Positions 20,136 through 28,515 of a stretch of 64,000 nucleotides of DNA are shown here, in pieces; the first letter of the stretch is position 1; the number at the start of each line of letters is the position of its first letter. The notes under the pieces are model-generated. The model was not told the DNA's origin. It worked only from the letters and a program-made list of their open reading frames with translations, and searched no databases. Both the position numbers and the translations under genes were made by a program. The stretch covers positions 1 to 64,000 of the forward strand of contig NZ_PGLR01000025.1 of the NCBI RefSeq assembly GCF_002803095.1, in the 5' to 3' direction. This DNA comes from Pseudomonas sp. ZH-FAD. GTDB lineage: Bacteria; Pseudomonadota; Gammaproteobacteria; Pseudomonadales; Pseudomonadaceae.

Positions 20136-20846
20136 TCAGGCTGCGCACAGCCCTTCGCGCAGTTGCTGGAAGCCCACATGGCCGAGGAAGCCGCCAGCGC
20201 CCTCAACCGTCATGCCCTGCTCGATCGCATGAGCGAAACGCGCCGCCGGATCGTTGGCGAGTCGCGCCAGGTGGCGGGCCAGATGCGGGTAGTCGTGTCG
20301 CAGATCGAACAACTGGTGGTAGTCGACCCAGCGGCCAACACCGCTCAGGTAGGCATCCGCCAGACTGCGTCGCTGCCCCAGCAGCCAGTCACGCTCGCTG
20401 AGCAACCGATCGAGATGACGACAGCCCGCCTTCACCTGTTCTGCGCCGAGGCTGCGCAACAGCTCGCGCTGCGGCTCGTCCAGCTCAGCCTTTTCATAAG
20501 CCAGCCACAGCGGGTTGAAGGCGGAGAAAAAGTCGCTCACCAGGTAGGACAGCATCTGGTTGAGTGCATCGAATTCGTCGCTGCCCTGGCGTGGGCCCAG
20601 CGGCGTCTCCACCGACCGCGCCGCCAGGTTCAGGAGAATGGCCAGGCTCTCGCTCAGGAACTCGCCGTTCTCCAGCAGCAGCGCAGGCGTCTGATAGAGC
20701 GGGTTGATCCGCTCGAAAAGCGGGTCCCAGGGGTGCTCGAGCATCTCGACCCGGCACAGGCGATAAGGTTGGCCGAGCCACTCGAGGGCTACGATCGAGC
20801 CGAACGAACAGCCTTGCGGAACGCCGTAGAACAGTATCGGTTGCAT
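20136..20846 (-). CDS. Glutathione S-transferase-like protein
   Basis: A 236-residue protein with an N-terminal thioredoxin-fold GST domain (MQPILFYGVPQGCSFGSIVALEWLG, quoted in part; INPLYQTPALLLENGEFLSES holds the cis-Pro and the Ser of the glutathione site) and a helical C-terminal domain. The ATG at 20846 follows AAGGAG. It conjugates or handles glutathione in detoxification. It probably forms an operon with the VOC protein downstream. It is divergent from a WYL-domain regulator, which may control it. Confidence 0.82.
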   Translation of the reverse strand: MQPILFYGVPQGCSFGSIVALEWLGQPYRLCRVEMLEHPWDPLFERINPLYQTPALLLENGEFLSESLAILLNLAARSVETPLGPRQGSDEFDALNQMLSYLVSDFFSAFNPLWLAYEKAELDEPQRELLRSLGAEQVKAGCRHLDRLLSERDWLLGQRRSLADAYLSGVGRWVDYHQLFDLRHDYPHLARHLARLANDPAARFAHAIEQGMTVEGAGGFLGHVGFQQLREGLCAA

Positions 20847-21037
20847 AAAAGTTGCTCCTTGTCTGCAGGTGGCCGACACGCCTTTAGCGTCGACCTACCT
20901 CCAGACTAAGAGCCAATTAGGCTATATTCCGCCCTAATAAAATCGCCTAGCGCTGTTTTTGTTGAGTGCACGCGCAGCAAGACAGTCAGGGGGTTGACCG
21001 GTGCGCACAGCGCCCCACTACGGAGCCTGCGATTCCC

Positions 21038-21988
21038 ATGAACAGCCCCACCACCCGCGTGCTCGCCCTGCTGGAGCTGCTGCAAAGCCATGGCCAGCTC
21101 AGCGGCCGCGAACTGGCCGAGCGCCTCGAGGTGGACGGCCGCACGCTGCGCCGTTACATCCGCCACCTGGAAGACCTGGGGATTCCGGTGACCAGCGAGC
21201 GCGGCCGGCACGGTGGTTACCGCCTGGTGGCCGGTTTCAAGCTGCCGCCCTTGATGTTCACGGCTGAGGAGGCTCAGGCGGTGGCGCTGGGCCTGCTGGC
21301 GACGGCCAATCTGGGCCTGGCAGAAACCGCCGTGGCGGTGGCCAGTGCCCGCGCCAAGCTGGAGCGGGTAATGCCCAAGGGGCTGCAGCAGCGGGTGCGC
21401 GCCCTGAGCCAGAGCGCCATTCTGGATCTGCCGCGCAGCCGCGCCAATGGCGACCAGCAACTGCTGGCCGAACTCGCCGCCGCCGCCGAGGCGCGCCGTC
21501 AGGTGCGGGTGAGCTATTGCAGCGATCAGGGCCAATGCAGCGAGCGCGAGGTCGATCCCTACGGTTTGGTGTTCCGCCAGGGCTTCTGGTACATGAGCGG
21601 CTACTGCCACCTACGCCAGGCGGTGCGTTCCTTCCGTCTGGATCGGCTGCGCGAAGTACGCGCCCTGGAGAGCCACTTCGAGCGGCCGGAAGCCTTCGAT
21701 GCCGCCGCCCACCTCAATACCAGCATCGCCACCCTGCCACGAGCCTACCCGGTGAGTATCCAGCTGCACACCGACCTCGCCGGTGCCATCGCCGAACTCG
21801 GGCACAACGCCGGTCTGCTGATGCCCGAAGGCAACAGCGTGCGCCTGACCACCAGCACCGACAGCCCGACCTGGTTCGCTCGCCTGCTGCTACGCCTGTC
21901 CTTCGACTTCACCATCGAACAGCCGGTCGAGTTGCGTGAGGCCGTACGCCAGCAAGCGCAACGCATGCTGGAACTGGCCGCGCGCTAA
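21038..21988 (+). CDS. YafY-type transcriptional regulator with HTH and WYL domains
   Basis: A 316-residue regulator. The N-terminal winged helix-turn-helix (TRVLALLELLQSHGQLSGRE and so on) is followed from about residue 140 by a WYL domain (VDPYGLVFRQGFWYMSGYC) and a C-terminal WCX-like extension. WYL domains bind ligands or nucleic acids and often control stress or accessory genes. It is divergent from the GST/VOC pair, the most likely target. The ATG at 21038 follows CGGAG. Confidence 0.85.
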   Translation: MNSPTTRVLALLELLQSHGQLSGRELAERLEVDGRTLRRYIRHLEDLGIPVTSERGRHGGYRLVAGFKLPPLMFTAEEAQAVALGLLATANLGLAETAVAVASARAKLERVMPKGLQQRVRALSQSAILDLPRSRANGDQQLLAELAAAAEARRQVRVSYCSDQGQCSEREVDPYGLVFRQGFWYMSGYCHLRQAVRSFRLDRLREVRALESHFERPEAFDAAAHLNTSIATLPRAYPVSIQLHTDLAGAIAELGHNAGLLMPEGNSVRLTTSTDSPTWFARLLLRLSFDFTIEQPVELREAVRQQAQRMLELAAR

Positions 21989-22031
21989 GGATGGTCTGGT
22001 ACGCACCAGACCATCGCACAGCTCCTGCTCG

Positions 22032-22454
22032 TTAGGGCTGCAGGTCGAACAGCGCCTTGCCGCTTTCCATGTCGCTCGGCGCAGAGAAATGCTCGTGGAA
22101 GATCAGCCAGCGGCCACCCTGGCGGCGCAGGCACTGGGTCACGCGCATCCAGCAGGTCTGCAGCTCGCCCTTTTCATTGCTGCCGCCGCAATGCAGCAGG
22201 TAATGGGTCACGCCCAGATCGCCGCTGGCGGTGAAGGTCGGCTCGTGCGGTTCGAACATCCCCGGGCCACTGCACATCTCCATGCAGGCCTGCCAATGCG
22301 CCTGGTACGCCGGGCGCCCCTGGAAACGCAACGGGCCGATGGCATCGTAGGACACCACGTCCTCGACGTAGTGACTCATGATGCGCGCCACGTCCTTGCT
22401 GCGGCAGGCTTCGGTCCAGTCGTTCAGGGCATCTTGCAGTTCGTGCTGACTCAT
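22032..22454 (-). CDS. SnoaL-like (NTF2-fold) protein
   Basis: A 140-residue NTF2-like protein: LQDALNDWTEACRSKDVARI, IMSHYVEDVVSYDAIGPLRF and the closing WLIFHEHFSAP are typical of the SnoaL-like/DUF4440 group. These bind small ligands or act as isomerases; the role is unknown. The ATG at 22454 follows AAGGAGA. It lies 22 bases after the DUF899 gene and forms the last gene of a YciI-DUF899-SnoaL unit. Confidence 0.78.
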   Translation of the reverse strand: MSQHELQDALNDWTEACRSKDVARIMSHYVEDVVSYDAIGPLRFQGRPAYQAHWQACMEMCSGPGMFEPHEPTFTASGDLGVTHYLLHCGGSNEKGELQTCWMRVTQCLRRQGGRWLIFHEHFSAPSDMESGKALFDLQP

Positions 22455-22476
22455 GTCGTTTCTCCTTCGCTGAGGT

Positions 22477-23259
22477 TCAGGCCTTGTGGCCGCAGCAGTC
22501 GTGGGTGGACGCAGCCTGTTCGTACTCGTCGTGCAGGCGCGTCCAGTTGAGCCCCTTGCCGTCCAGGTCGGGCATGCCGTCCCAGCCCTCGCCGCGGCCA
22601 AAAGGCGTGAAGTCGAGGAAATGGAAGCTGCTCATCAGCATCTCCAGCCCTCGGCCGTAACAGGAATAGGTGTGGTAGATCCGCCCGCCGTCACGCAGGA
22701 ACACGCTGACACCGGGCTGCTCGCCCTGGACGTGATAGGTCAGGCCCAGGCGCTCGAGCTCGTCCTTGTCGCGGTAGTTGTATTCGACCGGCGCGACCTG
22801 CTCGTCGGTGGTAGCGTGGTAGTCGTAGTTGAAGCGGCTGCCGTAGGAGCTGTACCAGGGCAGAGTCCAGCCCATGCGCCGCTTGAAGGCTTCGAGATCG
22901 GCCAAGGGCGCGCGCGAGACCAGCACCAGATTGGTGTCGCGGGCATGCAGGTGGGCCTGGTGGCCGATGTTGTCCACCAGGCAGGAACAGCCGTCGCAGC
23001 CCTCGCCGCGATCCATGTGGTACATGAAGTGGTAGACGATCAGCTGGCGGCGCCCGTGGAACAGCGCTTCCAGACCGACCTCGCCCTGCGGGCCGTCGAA
23101 GCGGTAATCCTCTTCCACCAGCACCATGGGCAGGGCACGGCGGGCGCGGTTGATTGCGTCGCGCTGACGGGTCAGCGCCTTTTCCTGTTCGAGCAGCGCC
23201 TTGCGTGCTGCCAGCCACTGCTCACGCGTGGCGACTTCGGGGATATAGCGGCGATCCAT
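22477..23259 (-). CDS. DUF899 family thioredoxin-like protein
   Basis: A 260-residue protein of the DUF899 family, a thioredoxin-related fold. Characteristic phrases are FHGRRQLIVYHFMYHMDRGE, CDGCSCLVDNIGHQAHLHAR and YHTYSCYGRGLEMLMSSFHF. CDGCSC sits where a redox-active motif could be. The C-terminus ends in HDCCGHKA, a possible metal site. The enzymatic role is not established. Middle gene of a three-gene unit with YciI and SnoaL-like genes. Confidence 0.85.
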   Translation of the reverse strand: MDRRYIPEVATREQWLAARKALLEQEKALTRQRDAINRARRALPMVLVEEDYRFDGPQGEVGLEALFHGRRQLIVYHFMYHMDRGEGCDGCSCLVDNIGHQAHLHARDTNLVLVSRAPLADLEAFKRRMGWTLPWYSSYGSRFNYDYHATTDEQVAPVEYNYRDKDELERLGLTYHVQGEQPGVSVFLRDGGRIYHTYSCYGRGLEMLMSSFHFLDFTPFGRGEGWDGMPDLDGKGLNWTRLHDEYEQAASTHDCCGHKA

Positions 23260-23292
23260 GGCGGTTCTCCCGGTTGATCGAGCCTTGCCGGC

Positions 23293-23667
23293 TCAGTGCT
23301 GGCCGGCCTGCAGCTGCGCCGGCTGGATATCCAGCTCGCGCACCGGGCGCACCTCCACGCAGCCGACACGGGCGGCGGGAATGTGTCCGGCGAGCTGGAT
23401 CGCCTCGTTGAGGTCGCGCGCCTCCACCAGATAGAAGCCGGCCAGTTGCTCCTTGGTTTCGGCGAAGGGGCCGTCGGTGATCGCCAGCTTGCCGCCGCGC
23501 ATGCGTACGGTGGTGGCGGTCTGCACCGACTGCAGCGCCTCGGCGGCGAGCATGCGCCCGCTCTCCTGTACTGCATTGGCGTAGGCGAAGCACTCGCTGT
23601 CATGCGGGCTGTCGGGGGAGCTGTGCAGCTCCTGTTCGTTGGCGTAGACGAGGCAGAGGTATTTCAT
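23293..23667 (-). CDS. YciI-family (DGPF domain) protein
   Basis: A 124-residue ferredoxin-fold protein of the YCII/DGPF group: MKYLCLVYANEQEL at the start, ITDGPFAETKEQLAGFYLVE with the DGPF motif in the middle. Members are thought to be small enzymes or sensors and are often encoded beside ECF sigma factors; no sigma gene is present here. First gene of the YciI-DUF899-SnoaL unit. AAGGAA lies upstream of the ATG. Confidence 0.85.
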   Translation of the reverse strand: MKYLCLVYANEQELHSSPDSPHDSECFAYANAVQESGRMLAAEALQSVQTATTVRMRGGKLAITDGPFAETKEQLAGFYLVEARDLNEAIQLAGHIPAARVGCVEVRPVRELDIQPAQLQAGQH

Positions 23668-23765
23668 GGCGCGCTCCAGTTCCTTGGTGGGTGGGTACTG
23701 GATAGTCGAATGCGCCGGGAACGTTTCGACAATGGTCGGAAAAAGATCGCAGAAGCCGATAAACG

Positions 23766-23859
23766 GTAGGGTGCGCCATGCGCACCAGCCTCTCCGTAGT
23801 CCTTGCGCACTGGCGATTCACAGTCTGCCGGCGACCTCAGTGCGCGCAGCGCACCCTAC
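23766..23859. repeat. Element bounded by GTAGGGTGCGC inverted repeats
   Basis: GTAGGGTGCGC at 23766-23776 and GCGCACCCTAC at 23849-23859, 11 perfect bases, enclose 72 bases with further GTGCGC words. A single related half (GTAGGGTGCGCCGTGCGCAC) is at 17852. The right end overlaps the 3' end of the GntR gene and supplies its stop codon (CTA at 23856-23858, TAG on the minus strand). Confidence 0.65.
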
Positions 23860-24572
23860 TCGGGGACTTCGACGCTGACGTGAATGGCGTCGTGGCGCCA
23901 GAATTCCAGGTCGCAGTCGATGATGCGCCCGTGCTGGTCGCGGTTGACCCGGGTGATGCGCAGCGCCGGGCTGCCCGGCGCCACCTTGAGGCTGGCAGCA
24001 GCTTCGGCGTGCAGCGCGGTGGGCACCATGTCGAAGCGCACGCGACCGTAGTGAATGCCGTACTCGCTGGCGTAGAGGTCGGTCAGCGAGCGAGTCAGGT
24101 CGAAGTCGAGGATGCCGGGGAAATAGGCCGGGTTGAGATAGTGCTCGACGTACAGCACCAGGCGCCCGTCGATGCGGCGCGCACGGCATACCTGATAGAC
24201 GCTCGACAGCGCCGGCAACTCCAGCACCTGGCAGATTTCCGCGCTGGCCGGCATCAGCCTGGCGCTCAGGACTTCGGTAGCCGGTACCCGCCCCTGCTCG
24301 GCTACCATGGCGTGGAAGTGAGTGCGGACCAGAGGGTTGTAGGCCACCCGCGTCGGTGAAACGAACCAGCCACGACGCTCCTCGCGATAGACCAGTCCCT
24401 GCGCCTCCAACTGGCCGAGCGCCTCGCGCAGGGTGATGCGCGTGGTATCGAACAATTCACTGAGCCTGCGCTCGGCCGGCAACTTGCTGCCGGAGGGCAA
24501 CAGGCCCCGGTCTATCTGCTCCTGCAAGGCGCGGCAGATGATGGTGACGGCCCGTGGCGCTTCTTCGCGCAT
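23856..24572 (-). CDS. GntR-family regulator with UTRA ligand domain
   Basis: A 238-residue repressor-type protein. The N-terminal winged helix (GLLPSGSKLPAERRLSELFD, TTRITLREALGQLEAQGLVY) is followed by a UTRA domain that binds small metabolites, as in PhnF and HutC. The ATG at 24572 follows GGGGAAA. It is divergent from the solute-binding protein operon, and TG(G/A)(A/T)CTAG(A/T)CCA palindromes lie before both genes, so it probably represses itself and the transporter until the substrate or a product binds. Its last codon lies in a dispersed repeat. Confidence 0.88.
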   Translation of the reverse strand: MREEAPRAVTIICRALQEQIDRGLLPSGSKLPAERRLSELFDTTRITLREALGQLEAQGLVYREERRGWFVSPTRVAYNPLVRTHFHAMVAEQGRVPATEVLSARLMPASAEICQVLELPALSSVYQVCRARRIDGRLVLYVEHYLNPAYFPGILDFDLTRSLTDLYASEYGIHYGRVRFDMVPTALHAEAAASLKVAPGSPALRITRVNRDQHGRIIDCDLEFWRHDAIHVSVEVPE

Positions 24573-24587
24573 CAAAATTTCCCCTTT

Positions 24588-24599
24588 TGGACTAGTCCA
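24588..24599. promoter_or_regulatory. UTRA-type operator before the GntR gene
   Basis: TGGACTAGTCCA is a perfect 12-base palindrome, 16 bases before the GntR start. It matches the second site at 24851-24862 in the pattern TG(G/A)NCTAGNCCA. A further imperfect palindrome AGACT-N4-AGTCT lies at 24642-24655. Confidence 0.6.
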
Positions 24600-24802
24600 G
24601 CCCCATGACAGGGCAAAAGTCACTCGCTCAGACGGGTTACAAGACTAGGCAGTCTAGATGACTGATAGATGACAACCATGCTGCAAGCACGCCGCATGCC
24701 ACCGCCATGCTTACTCACAGCCCAGCAAATCAGCCACTTATCCATGGTCTACGCTTGTGAAGCGCACCGGCCCGCTGCACCTAGACATCTGCCAGCCGTG
24801 GC

Positions 24803-24836
24803 CGGACATAAAACTGTCATCGAAGGCGCTTAGATT
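24803..24836 (+). promoter_or_regulatory. PHO box and promoter of the organophosphate importer operon
   Basis: CGGACAT-AAAA-CTGTCAT (24803-24820) matches the PhoB box CTGTCATAAAACTGTCAT at 16 of 18 positions. A -10-like TAGATT (24831-24836) follows after ten bases, the usual distance in PhoB-activated promoters where the PHO box replaces the -35 element. Transcription would start near 24843. Confidence 0.72.
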
Positions 24837-24850
24837 GGCTCGGGTATTGC

Positions 24851-24862
24851 TGATCTAGACCA
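24851..24862. promoter_or_regulatory. UTRA-type operator between promoter and solute-binding protein gene
   Basis: TGATCTAGACCA differs at one base from the palindrome TGGTCTAGACCA, a site type known for PhnF-like UTRA repressors. It lies just downstream of the inferred transcription start, a position suited to repression. Confidence 0.6.
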
Positions 24863-24888
24863 ACACTCTCACTGCAAAGGAGTTTCCA

Positions 24889-25947
24889 ATGAAACAACTG
24901 CTGCTGGCTTCACTGATGGGTTCGGCCATCGCCCTGGCGACCTCCGCCATGGCCGAAGGCACCGACTTGCAGGCACTGGAACAGGCTGCACGCGCCGAGG
25001 GCGCGGTGAATAGCGTGGGTATGCCCGACAGCTGGGCCAACTGGAAAGACACCTGGGCGGATCTGGCGCGCCTCTACGGTCTCAAGCATCAGGACACCGA
25101 CATGAGCTCGGCGCAGGAAATCGCCAAGTTCGCCGCCGAAAAGGAAAACGCCACCGCCGATATCGGTGACGTCGGCGCCGCCTTCGGCCCCATCGCCGTA
25201 CAACAAGGTGTGACGCAGCCGTACAAACCGAGCACCTGGGCGCAGATTCCGGATTGGGCCAAGGACCAGGACGGTCACTGGATGCTGGCCTACACCGGCT
25301 CCATCGCCTTCATCGTCAACAAGCAACTGGTCAAGGACATTCCGCGCTCCTGGGCCGACCTCAAGACCGGCACCTACAAGGTCTCTGCCGGTGACGTGAG
25401 CACCGCTGCGCAAGCCGTGAACGGCGTACTGGCCGCTGCCATCGCCATGGGCGGCAACGAGAGCAACGTGCAACCGGCGCTGGATTTCTATGGCGAACTG
25501 GCCAAGCAGCGTCGCCTGTCGCTGGCCAACCCGACCATCCAGACCCTGGAGAAGGGTGAAGTGGAAGTCGGCATCGTCTGGGACTTCAACGGCCTGAGCT
25601 ACCGCGACCAGATCGACCCCGAGCGCTTCGAGGTGCTGATCCCGTCCGACGGTTCGGTGATCTCCGGCTACAGCACCATCATCAACAAGTGGGCGAAGAA
25701 CCCCAACGCCGCCAAGCTGACCCGCGAATACATCCTCAGCGATGCCGGGCAGATCAACCTGGCCAAGGGCAACGCCCGCCCGATCCGCGCCGAGCACATC
25801 GAACTGCCGGCCGAGGTGCAGGCCAAGCTGCTGCCGCAAGAGCAGTACGCCAAGGTCCAGCCGATCAAGGATGCCGCTGCCTGGGAGGCCACCTCCAAGG
25901 CCCTGCCGCGCCTGTGGCAGGAGCACGTGATTCTGCACATGAACTGA
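24889..25947 (+). CDS. ABC transporter periplasmic solute-binding protein (organophosphate uptake, inferred)
   Basis: A 352-residue binding protein with a signal peptide cut after SAMA (residue 22). It belongs to the group related to iron/thiamine/putrescine binding proteins: KFAAEKENATADIGDVG, WMLAYTGSIAFIVNKQLV, and YSTIINKWAKNPNAAKL near the end. It would deliver a substrate to the two permeases encoded downstream. Promoter elements (PHO box, UTRA operator) point to a phosphorus-containing substrate. An iron role is less likely given the neighbours. AAAGGAG precedes the ATG. Confidence 0.85.
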   Translation: MKQLLLASLMGSAIALATSAMAEGTDLQALEQAARAEGAVNSVGMPDSWANWKDTWADLARLYGLKHQDTDMSSAQEIAKFAAEKENATADIGDVGAAFGPIAVQQGVTQPYKPSTWAQIPDWAKDQDGHWMLAYTGSIAFIVNKQLVKDIPRSWADLKTGTYKVSAGDVSTAAQAVNGVLAAAIAMGGNESNVQPALDFYGELAKQRRLSLANPTIQTLEKGEVEVGIVWDFNGLSYRDQIDPERFEVLIPSDGSVISGYSTIINKWAKNPNAAKLTREYILSDAGQINLAKGNARPIRAEHIELPAEVQAKLLPQEQYAKVQPIKDAAAWEATSKALPRLWQEHVILHMN

Positions 25948-25960
25948 GGCAACCCGAACC

Positions 25961-26040
25961 GTAGGGCGGACTCAGGAGCGAAGCGAACAGTCCGCCATTG
26001 TTCAATCCCAAGGCGTACTGCTTCGCGAGTACGCCCTACG
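25961..26040. repeat. GTAGGGCGGAC-family repeat inside the importer operon
   Basis: GTAGGGCGGACTCAGGAGCG, GCGAAGCGAACAGTCCGCC and GGCGTACTGCTTCGCGAG and then TACGCCCTAC: the same unit as at 5318-5520 but more compact. It separates the binding-protein gene from the rest of the operon and could favour higher expression of the first gene. Confidence 0.65.
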
Positions 26041-26088
26041 GCAGCCCCCTCCGGAAGCCGGTGATACGTCGTCGAACGAGAGAAACCC

Positions 26089-26895
26089 ATGAAGCACAAC
26101 GTCATCCTGGTGGTACTGGATGGCCTGAGCTATCAGGTGGCCCAGCATGCGCTGGGCCACCTGTTGGCTTACTGCCAGGCCGGGCGCGCCGCGCTGTACA
26201 AGTTGGACTGCGCACTGCCAGCACTGTCCCGCCCGCTCTACGAATGCATCCTCACCGGCGTAGCGCCCATCGACAGCGGCATCGTCAATAACGATGTGGT
26301 GCGCCTGTCGAATCAGCGCAGCGTCTTCCACTACGCCCGTGACGCCGGCCTGAGCACCGCCGCCGCGGCCTATCACTGGGTCAGCGAGCTGTATAACCGC
26401 GCGCCCTTCCAGGCGGCCCGCGACCGCCACACCAGCGATGAAGCCCTGCCGATTCAGCACGGTCACTTCTATTACGCCGACCATTACCCGGATTCGCACC
26501 TGTTCGCCGATGCCGACAGCCTGCGCCAGCGCCATCAACCGAACCTGCTGCTGGTACACCCGATGAACATCGACGACGCCGGCCACAAGCACGGCCTCGA
26601 CAGCTCGCAGTACCGCAACGCCGCGCGCATGGCCGACGTGCTGCTGGCCGAATACATCCAGACCTGGCTCGACGCCGGTTACCAGATCCTGGTGACCGCC
26701 GACCACGGCATGAACAACGACCGCAGCCATAACGGCGTGCTACCGGAAGAGCGCGAAGTGCCGCTGATCGTTCTCGGCAGCGCGTTCAGCCTCGACCCGG
26801 CGGCCCGCCCGCAACAGACCGAACTGTGCGGCACCATCTGCCAGCTGCTCGGCGCGGCCCACGACAAACCCTGGTGCAGGGAGCTGCTTGCATGA
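26089..26895 (+). CDS. Alkaline-phosphatase-superfamily phosphodiesterase/phosphatase
   Basis: A 268-residue cytoplasmic enzyme (no signal peptide) of the type I phosphodiesterase/nucleotide pyrophosphatase group. Metal ligands are visible: D11 in VVLDGLS, D162/D163, H166 and perhaps H168 in NIDDAGHKHG, D205 and H206 in TADHGMN, H214 in RSHNG. The nucleophile position (CALPALSRPLY) holds S47 where most family members have Thr. Standing between transporter genes, it probably cleaves the imported phosphodiester or phosphonate. ATGA overlap with the next gene shows tight coupling. Confidence 0.82.
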   Translation: MKHNVILVVLDGLSYQVAQHALGHLLAYCQAGRAALYKLDCALPALSRPLYECILTGVAPIDSGIVNNDVVRLSNQRSVFHYARDAGLSTAAAAYHWVSELYNRAPFQAARDRHTSDEALPIQHGHFYYADHYPDSHLFADADSLRQRHQPNLLLVHPMNIDDAGHKHGLDSSQYRNAARMADVLLAEYIQTWLDAGYQILVTADHGMNNDRSHNGVLPEEREVPLIVLGSAFSLDPAARPQQTELCGTICQLLGAAHDKPWCRELLA

Positions 26896-27734
26896 AGTCG
26901 TCCATTTCCAGCAAGGGCTGGGCACTGCTGTGCCTGGTGCCCTTCGCCCTGTTCTTCTTCGCCTTCCAGATCGCACCGTTGGCCTGGGTGGCGAGCAACA
27001 GCCTGAACACCGCCGAAGGCTGGGGCCTGGGCAACTTCCAGCAGGCCTTCTCCTCGGCCTTCTACCGCCAGGCCATGCGCCACAGCCTTGAGGTCGCCTT
27101 CTGGTCAAGCCTGTTCGGCATCGTCATCGCCATCATCGGCAGCTATTCGCTGCGCCAGGTCAGCAGCCGCCTGCGCGACTTCGTCATGGCCTTCTCCAAC
27201 ATGACCAGCAACTTCTCCGGGGTGCCGCTGGCCTTCGCCTTCATCATCCTGCTTGGCTTCAACGGCGCGCTGACTATCCTGCTCAAGCAGATGGGGGTGA
27301 TCGAGGACTTCAACCTCTACTCCAAGACCGGCCTGATCGTCCTTTACACCTACTTCCAGATTCCCCTCGGCGTATTGTTGCTCTATCCGGCCTTCGACGC
27401 CCTGCGCGAGGACTGGCGCGAGTCGGCCGAACTGCTCGGCGCCAGCACCTGGCAGTTCTGGCGGCATATCGGCCTGCCGGTGCTGACCCCGGCGCTGCTC
27501 GGTACCTTCGTCATCCTCCTGGCCAATGCCCTGGGCGCCTACGCCACGGTGTATGCGCTGACCACTGGCAACTTCAACATCCTGCCGATCCGTATCGCGG
27601 CGATGGTTTCCGGCGACATCTTCCTCGACCCGAACATGGCCAGCGCGCTGGCGATGGTGCTGGTCGGCCTGATGACCCTGATCACCATCGTCCACCAATG
27701 GCTGCTGCGCCGGAGCTACCATGTCACCCGCTGA
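26892..27734 (+). CDS. ABC transporter permease, first subunit
   Basis: A 280-residue inner-membrane protein with about six hydrophobic segments, the first in LCLVPFALFFFAFQIAPLAW. The EAA loop that contacts the ATPase reads ESAELLGASTWQFWRHIGLPVL (quoted in part). The start ATG at 26892 overlaps the stop of the phosphodiesterase gene (ATGA). It pairs with the second permease, whose start lies 14 bases inside this gene. Confidence 0.88.
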   Translation: MKSSISSKGWALLCLVPFALFFFAFQIAPLAWVASNSLNTAEGWGLGNFQQAFSSAFYRQAMRHSLEVAFWSSLFGIVIAIIGSYSLRQVSSRLRDFVMAFSNMTSNFSGVPLAFAFIILLGFNGALTILLKQMGVIEDFNLYSKTGLIVLYTYFQIPLGVLLLYPAFDALREDWRESAELLGASTWQFWRHIGLPVLTPALLGTFVILLANALGAYATVYALTTGNFNILPIRIAAMVSGDIFLDPNMASALAMVLVGLMTLITIVHQWLLRRSYHVTR

Positions 27735-28515
27735 AAAACGCTCGCCGCTGTTCCACCAACTGGTGGTCTACCTGCTGTTTCTGATCCTGCTGCTGCCGCT
27801 GCTCGGCACCCTGGTGTACTCGCTGTCCACCAGTTGGTCGGCGACCATCCTGCCCAGCGGTTTCACCTTCAAGTGGTACGTGGCGCTGTGGAGCGATGCA
27901 CGCTTTCTCGCCGCCTTCGGCCGCTCGCTGCTGGTCTGCTTCGGCGCCCTGGCGCTAGCCCTGCTGCTGATCCTGCCGCTGCTGTTCGTGGTCAACTACC
28001 ACTTCCCCAAGCTCGACGGCGTGATGAACGTGCTGATCCTGCTGCCGTTCGCCATTCCGCCGGTGGTGTCCTCGGTCGGCCTGATGCAGCTGTTCGCGGC
28101 AGGTCCCTTGCCGATCCTCGGCACGCCATGGATCCTGATCGGCTGCTACTTCACCATCGCCCTGCCCTTCATGTACCGAGCGATCACCAACAACCTGCAG
28201 GCGATCAACCTGCGCGACCTGATGGACGCCGCCCACCTGCTCGGCGCCAGCACCTGGCGCGCGGCCTTCATGGTGGTGCTGCCGAATCTGCGCAAGGGTT
28301 TGATGGTTTCGGTGTTCCTGTCCTTCAGCTTCCTGTTCGGCGAATTCGTTTTCGCCAACCTGCTGGTGGGCAGCCGCTACGAGACGCTGCAGGTGTACCT
28401 GTACAACATGCGCAACGACAGCGGCCACTTCACCAGCGCCCTGGTGATCTCCTATTTCATGTTCGTGCTGCTGATGACCTGGGCGGCCAACCGTCTGAAC
28501 AAGGACAAATCATGA
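27721..28515 (+). CDS. ABC transporter permease, second subunit
   Basis: A 264-residue inner-membrane permease with about six hydrophobic segments and the EAA-type loop DAAHLLGASTWRAAFMVVLP. It forms the channel together with the preceding permease. Overlaps on both sides (14 bases upstream, four downstream) indicate translational coupling through the operon. Confidence 0.88.
   Translation: MSPAEKRSPLFHQLVVYLLFLILLLPLLGTLVYSLSTSWSATILPSGFTFKWYVALWSDARFLAAFGRSLLVCFGALALALLLILPLLFVVNYHFPKLDGVMNVLILLPFAIPPVVSSVGLMQLFAAGPLPILGTPWILIGCYFTIALPFMYRAITNNLQAINLRDLMDAAHLLGASTWRAAFMVVLPNLRKGLMVSVFLSFSFLFGEFVFANLLVGSRYETLQVYLYNMRNDSGHFTSALVISYFMFVLLMTWAANRLNKDKS

Noticed and set aside
24889..25947. Iron(III) binding protein as the role of the solute-binding protein
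   Set aside because: Distant similarity to that class exists, but the operon has phosphoester hydrolases and a PHO box and no Fur-box-like sequence that I could see.
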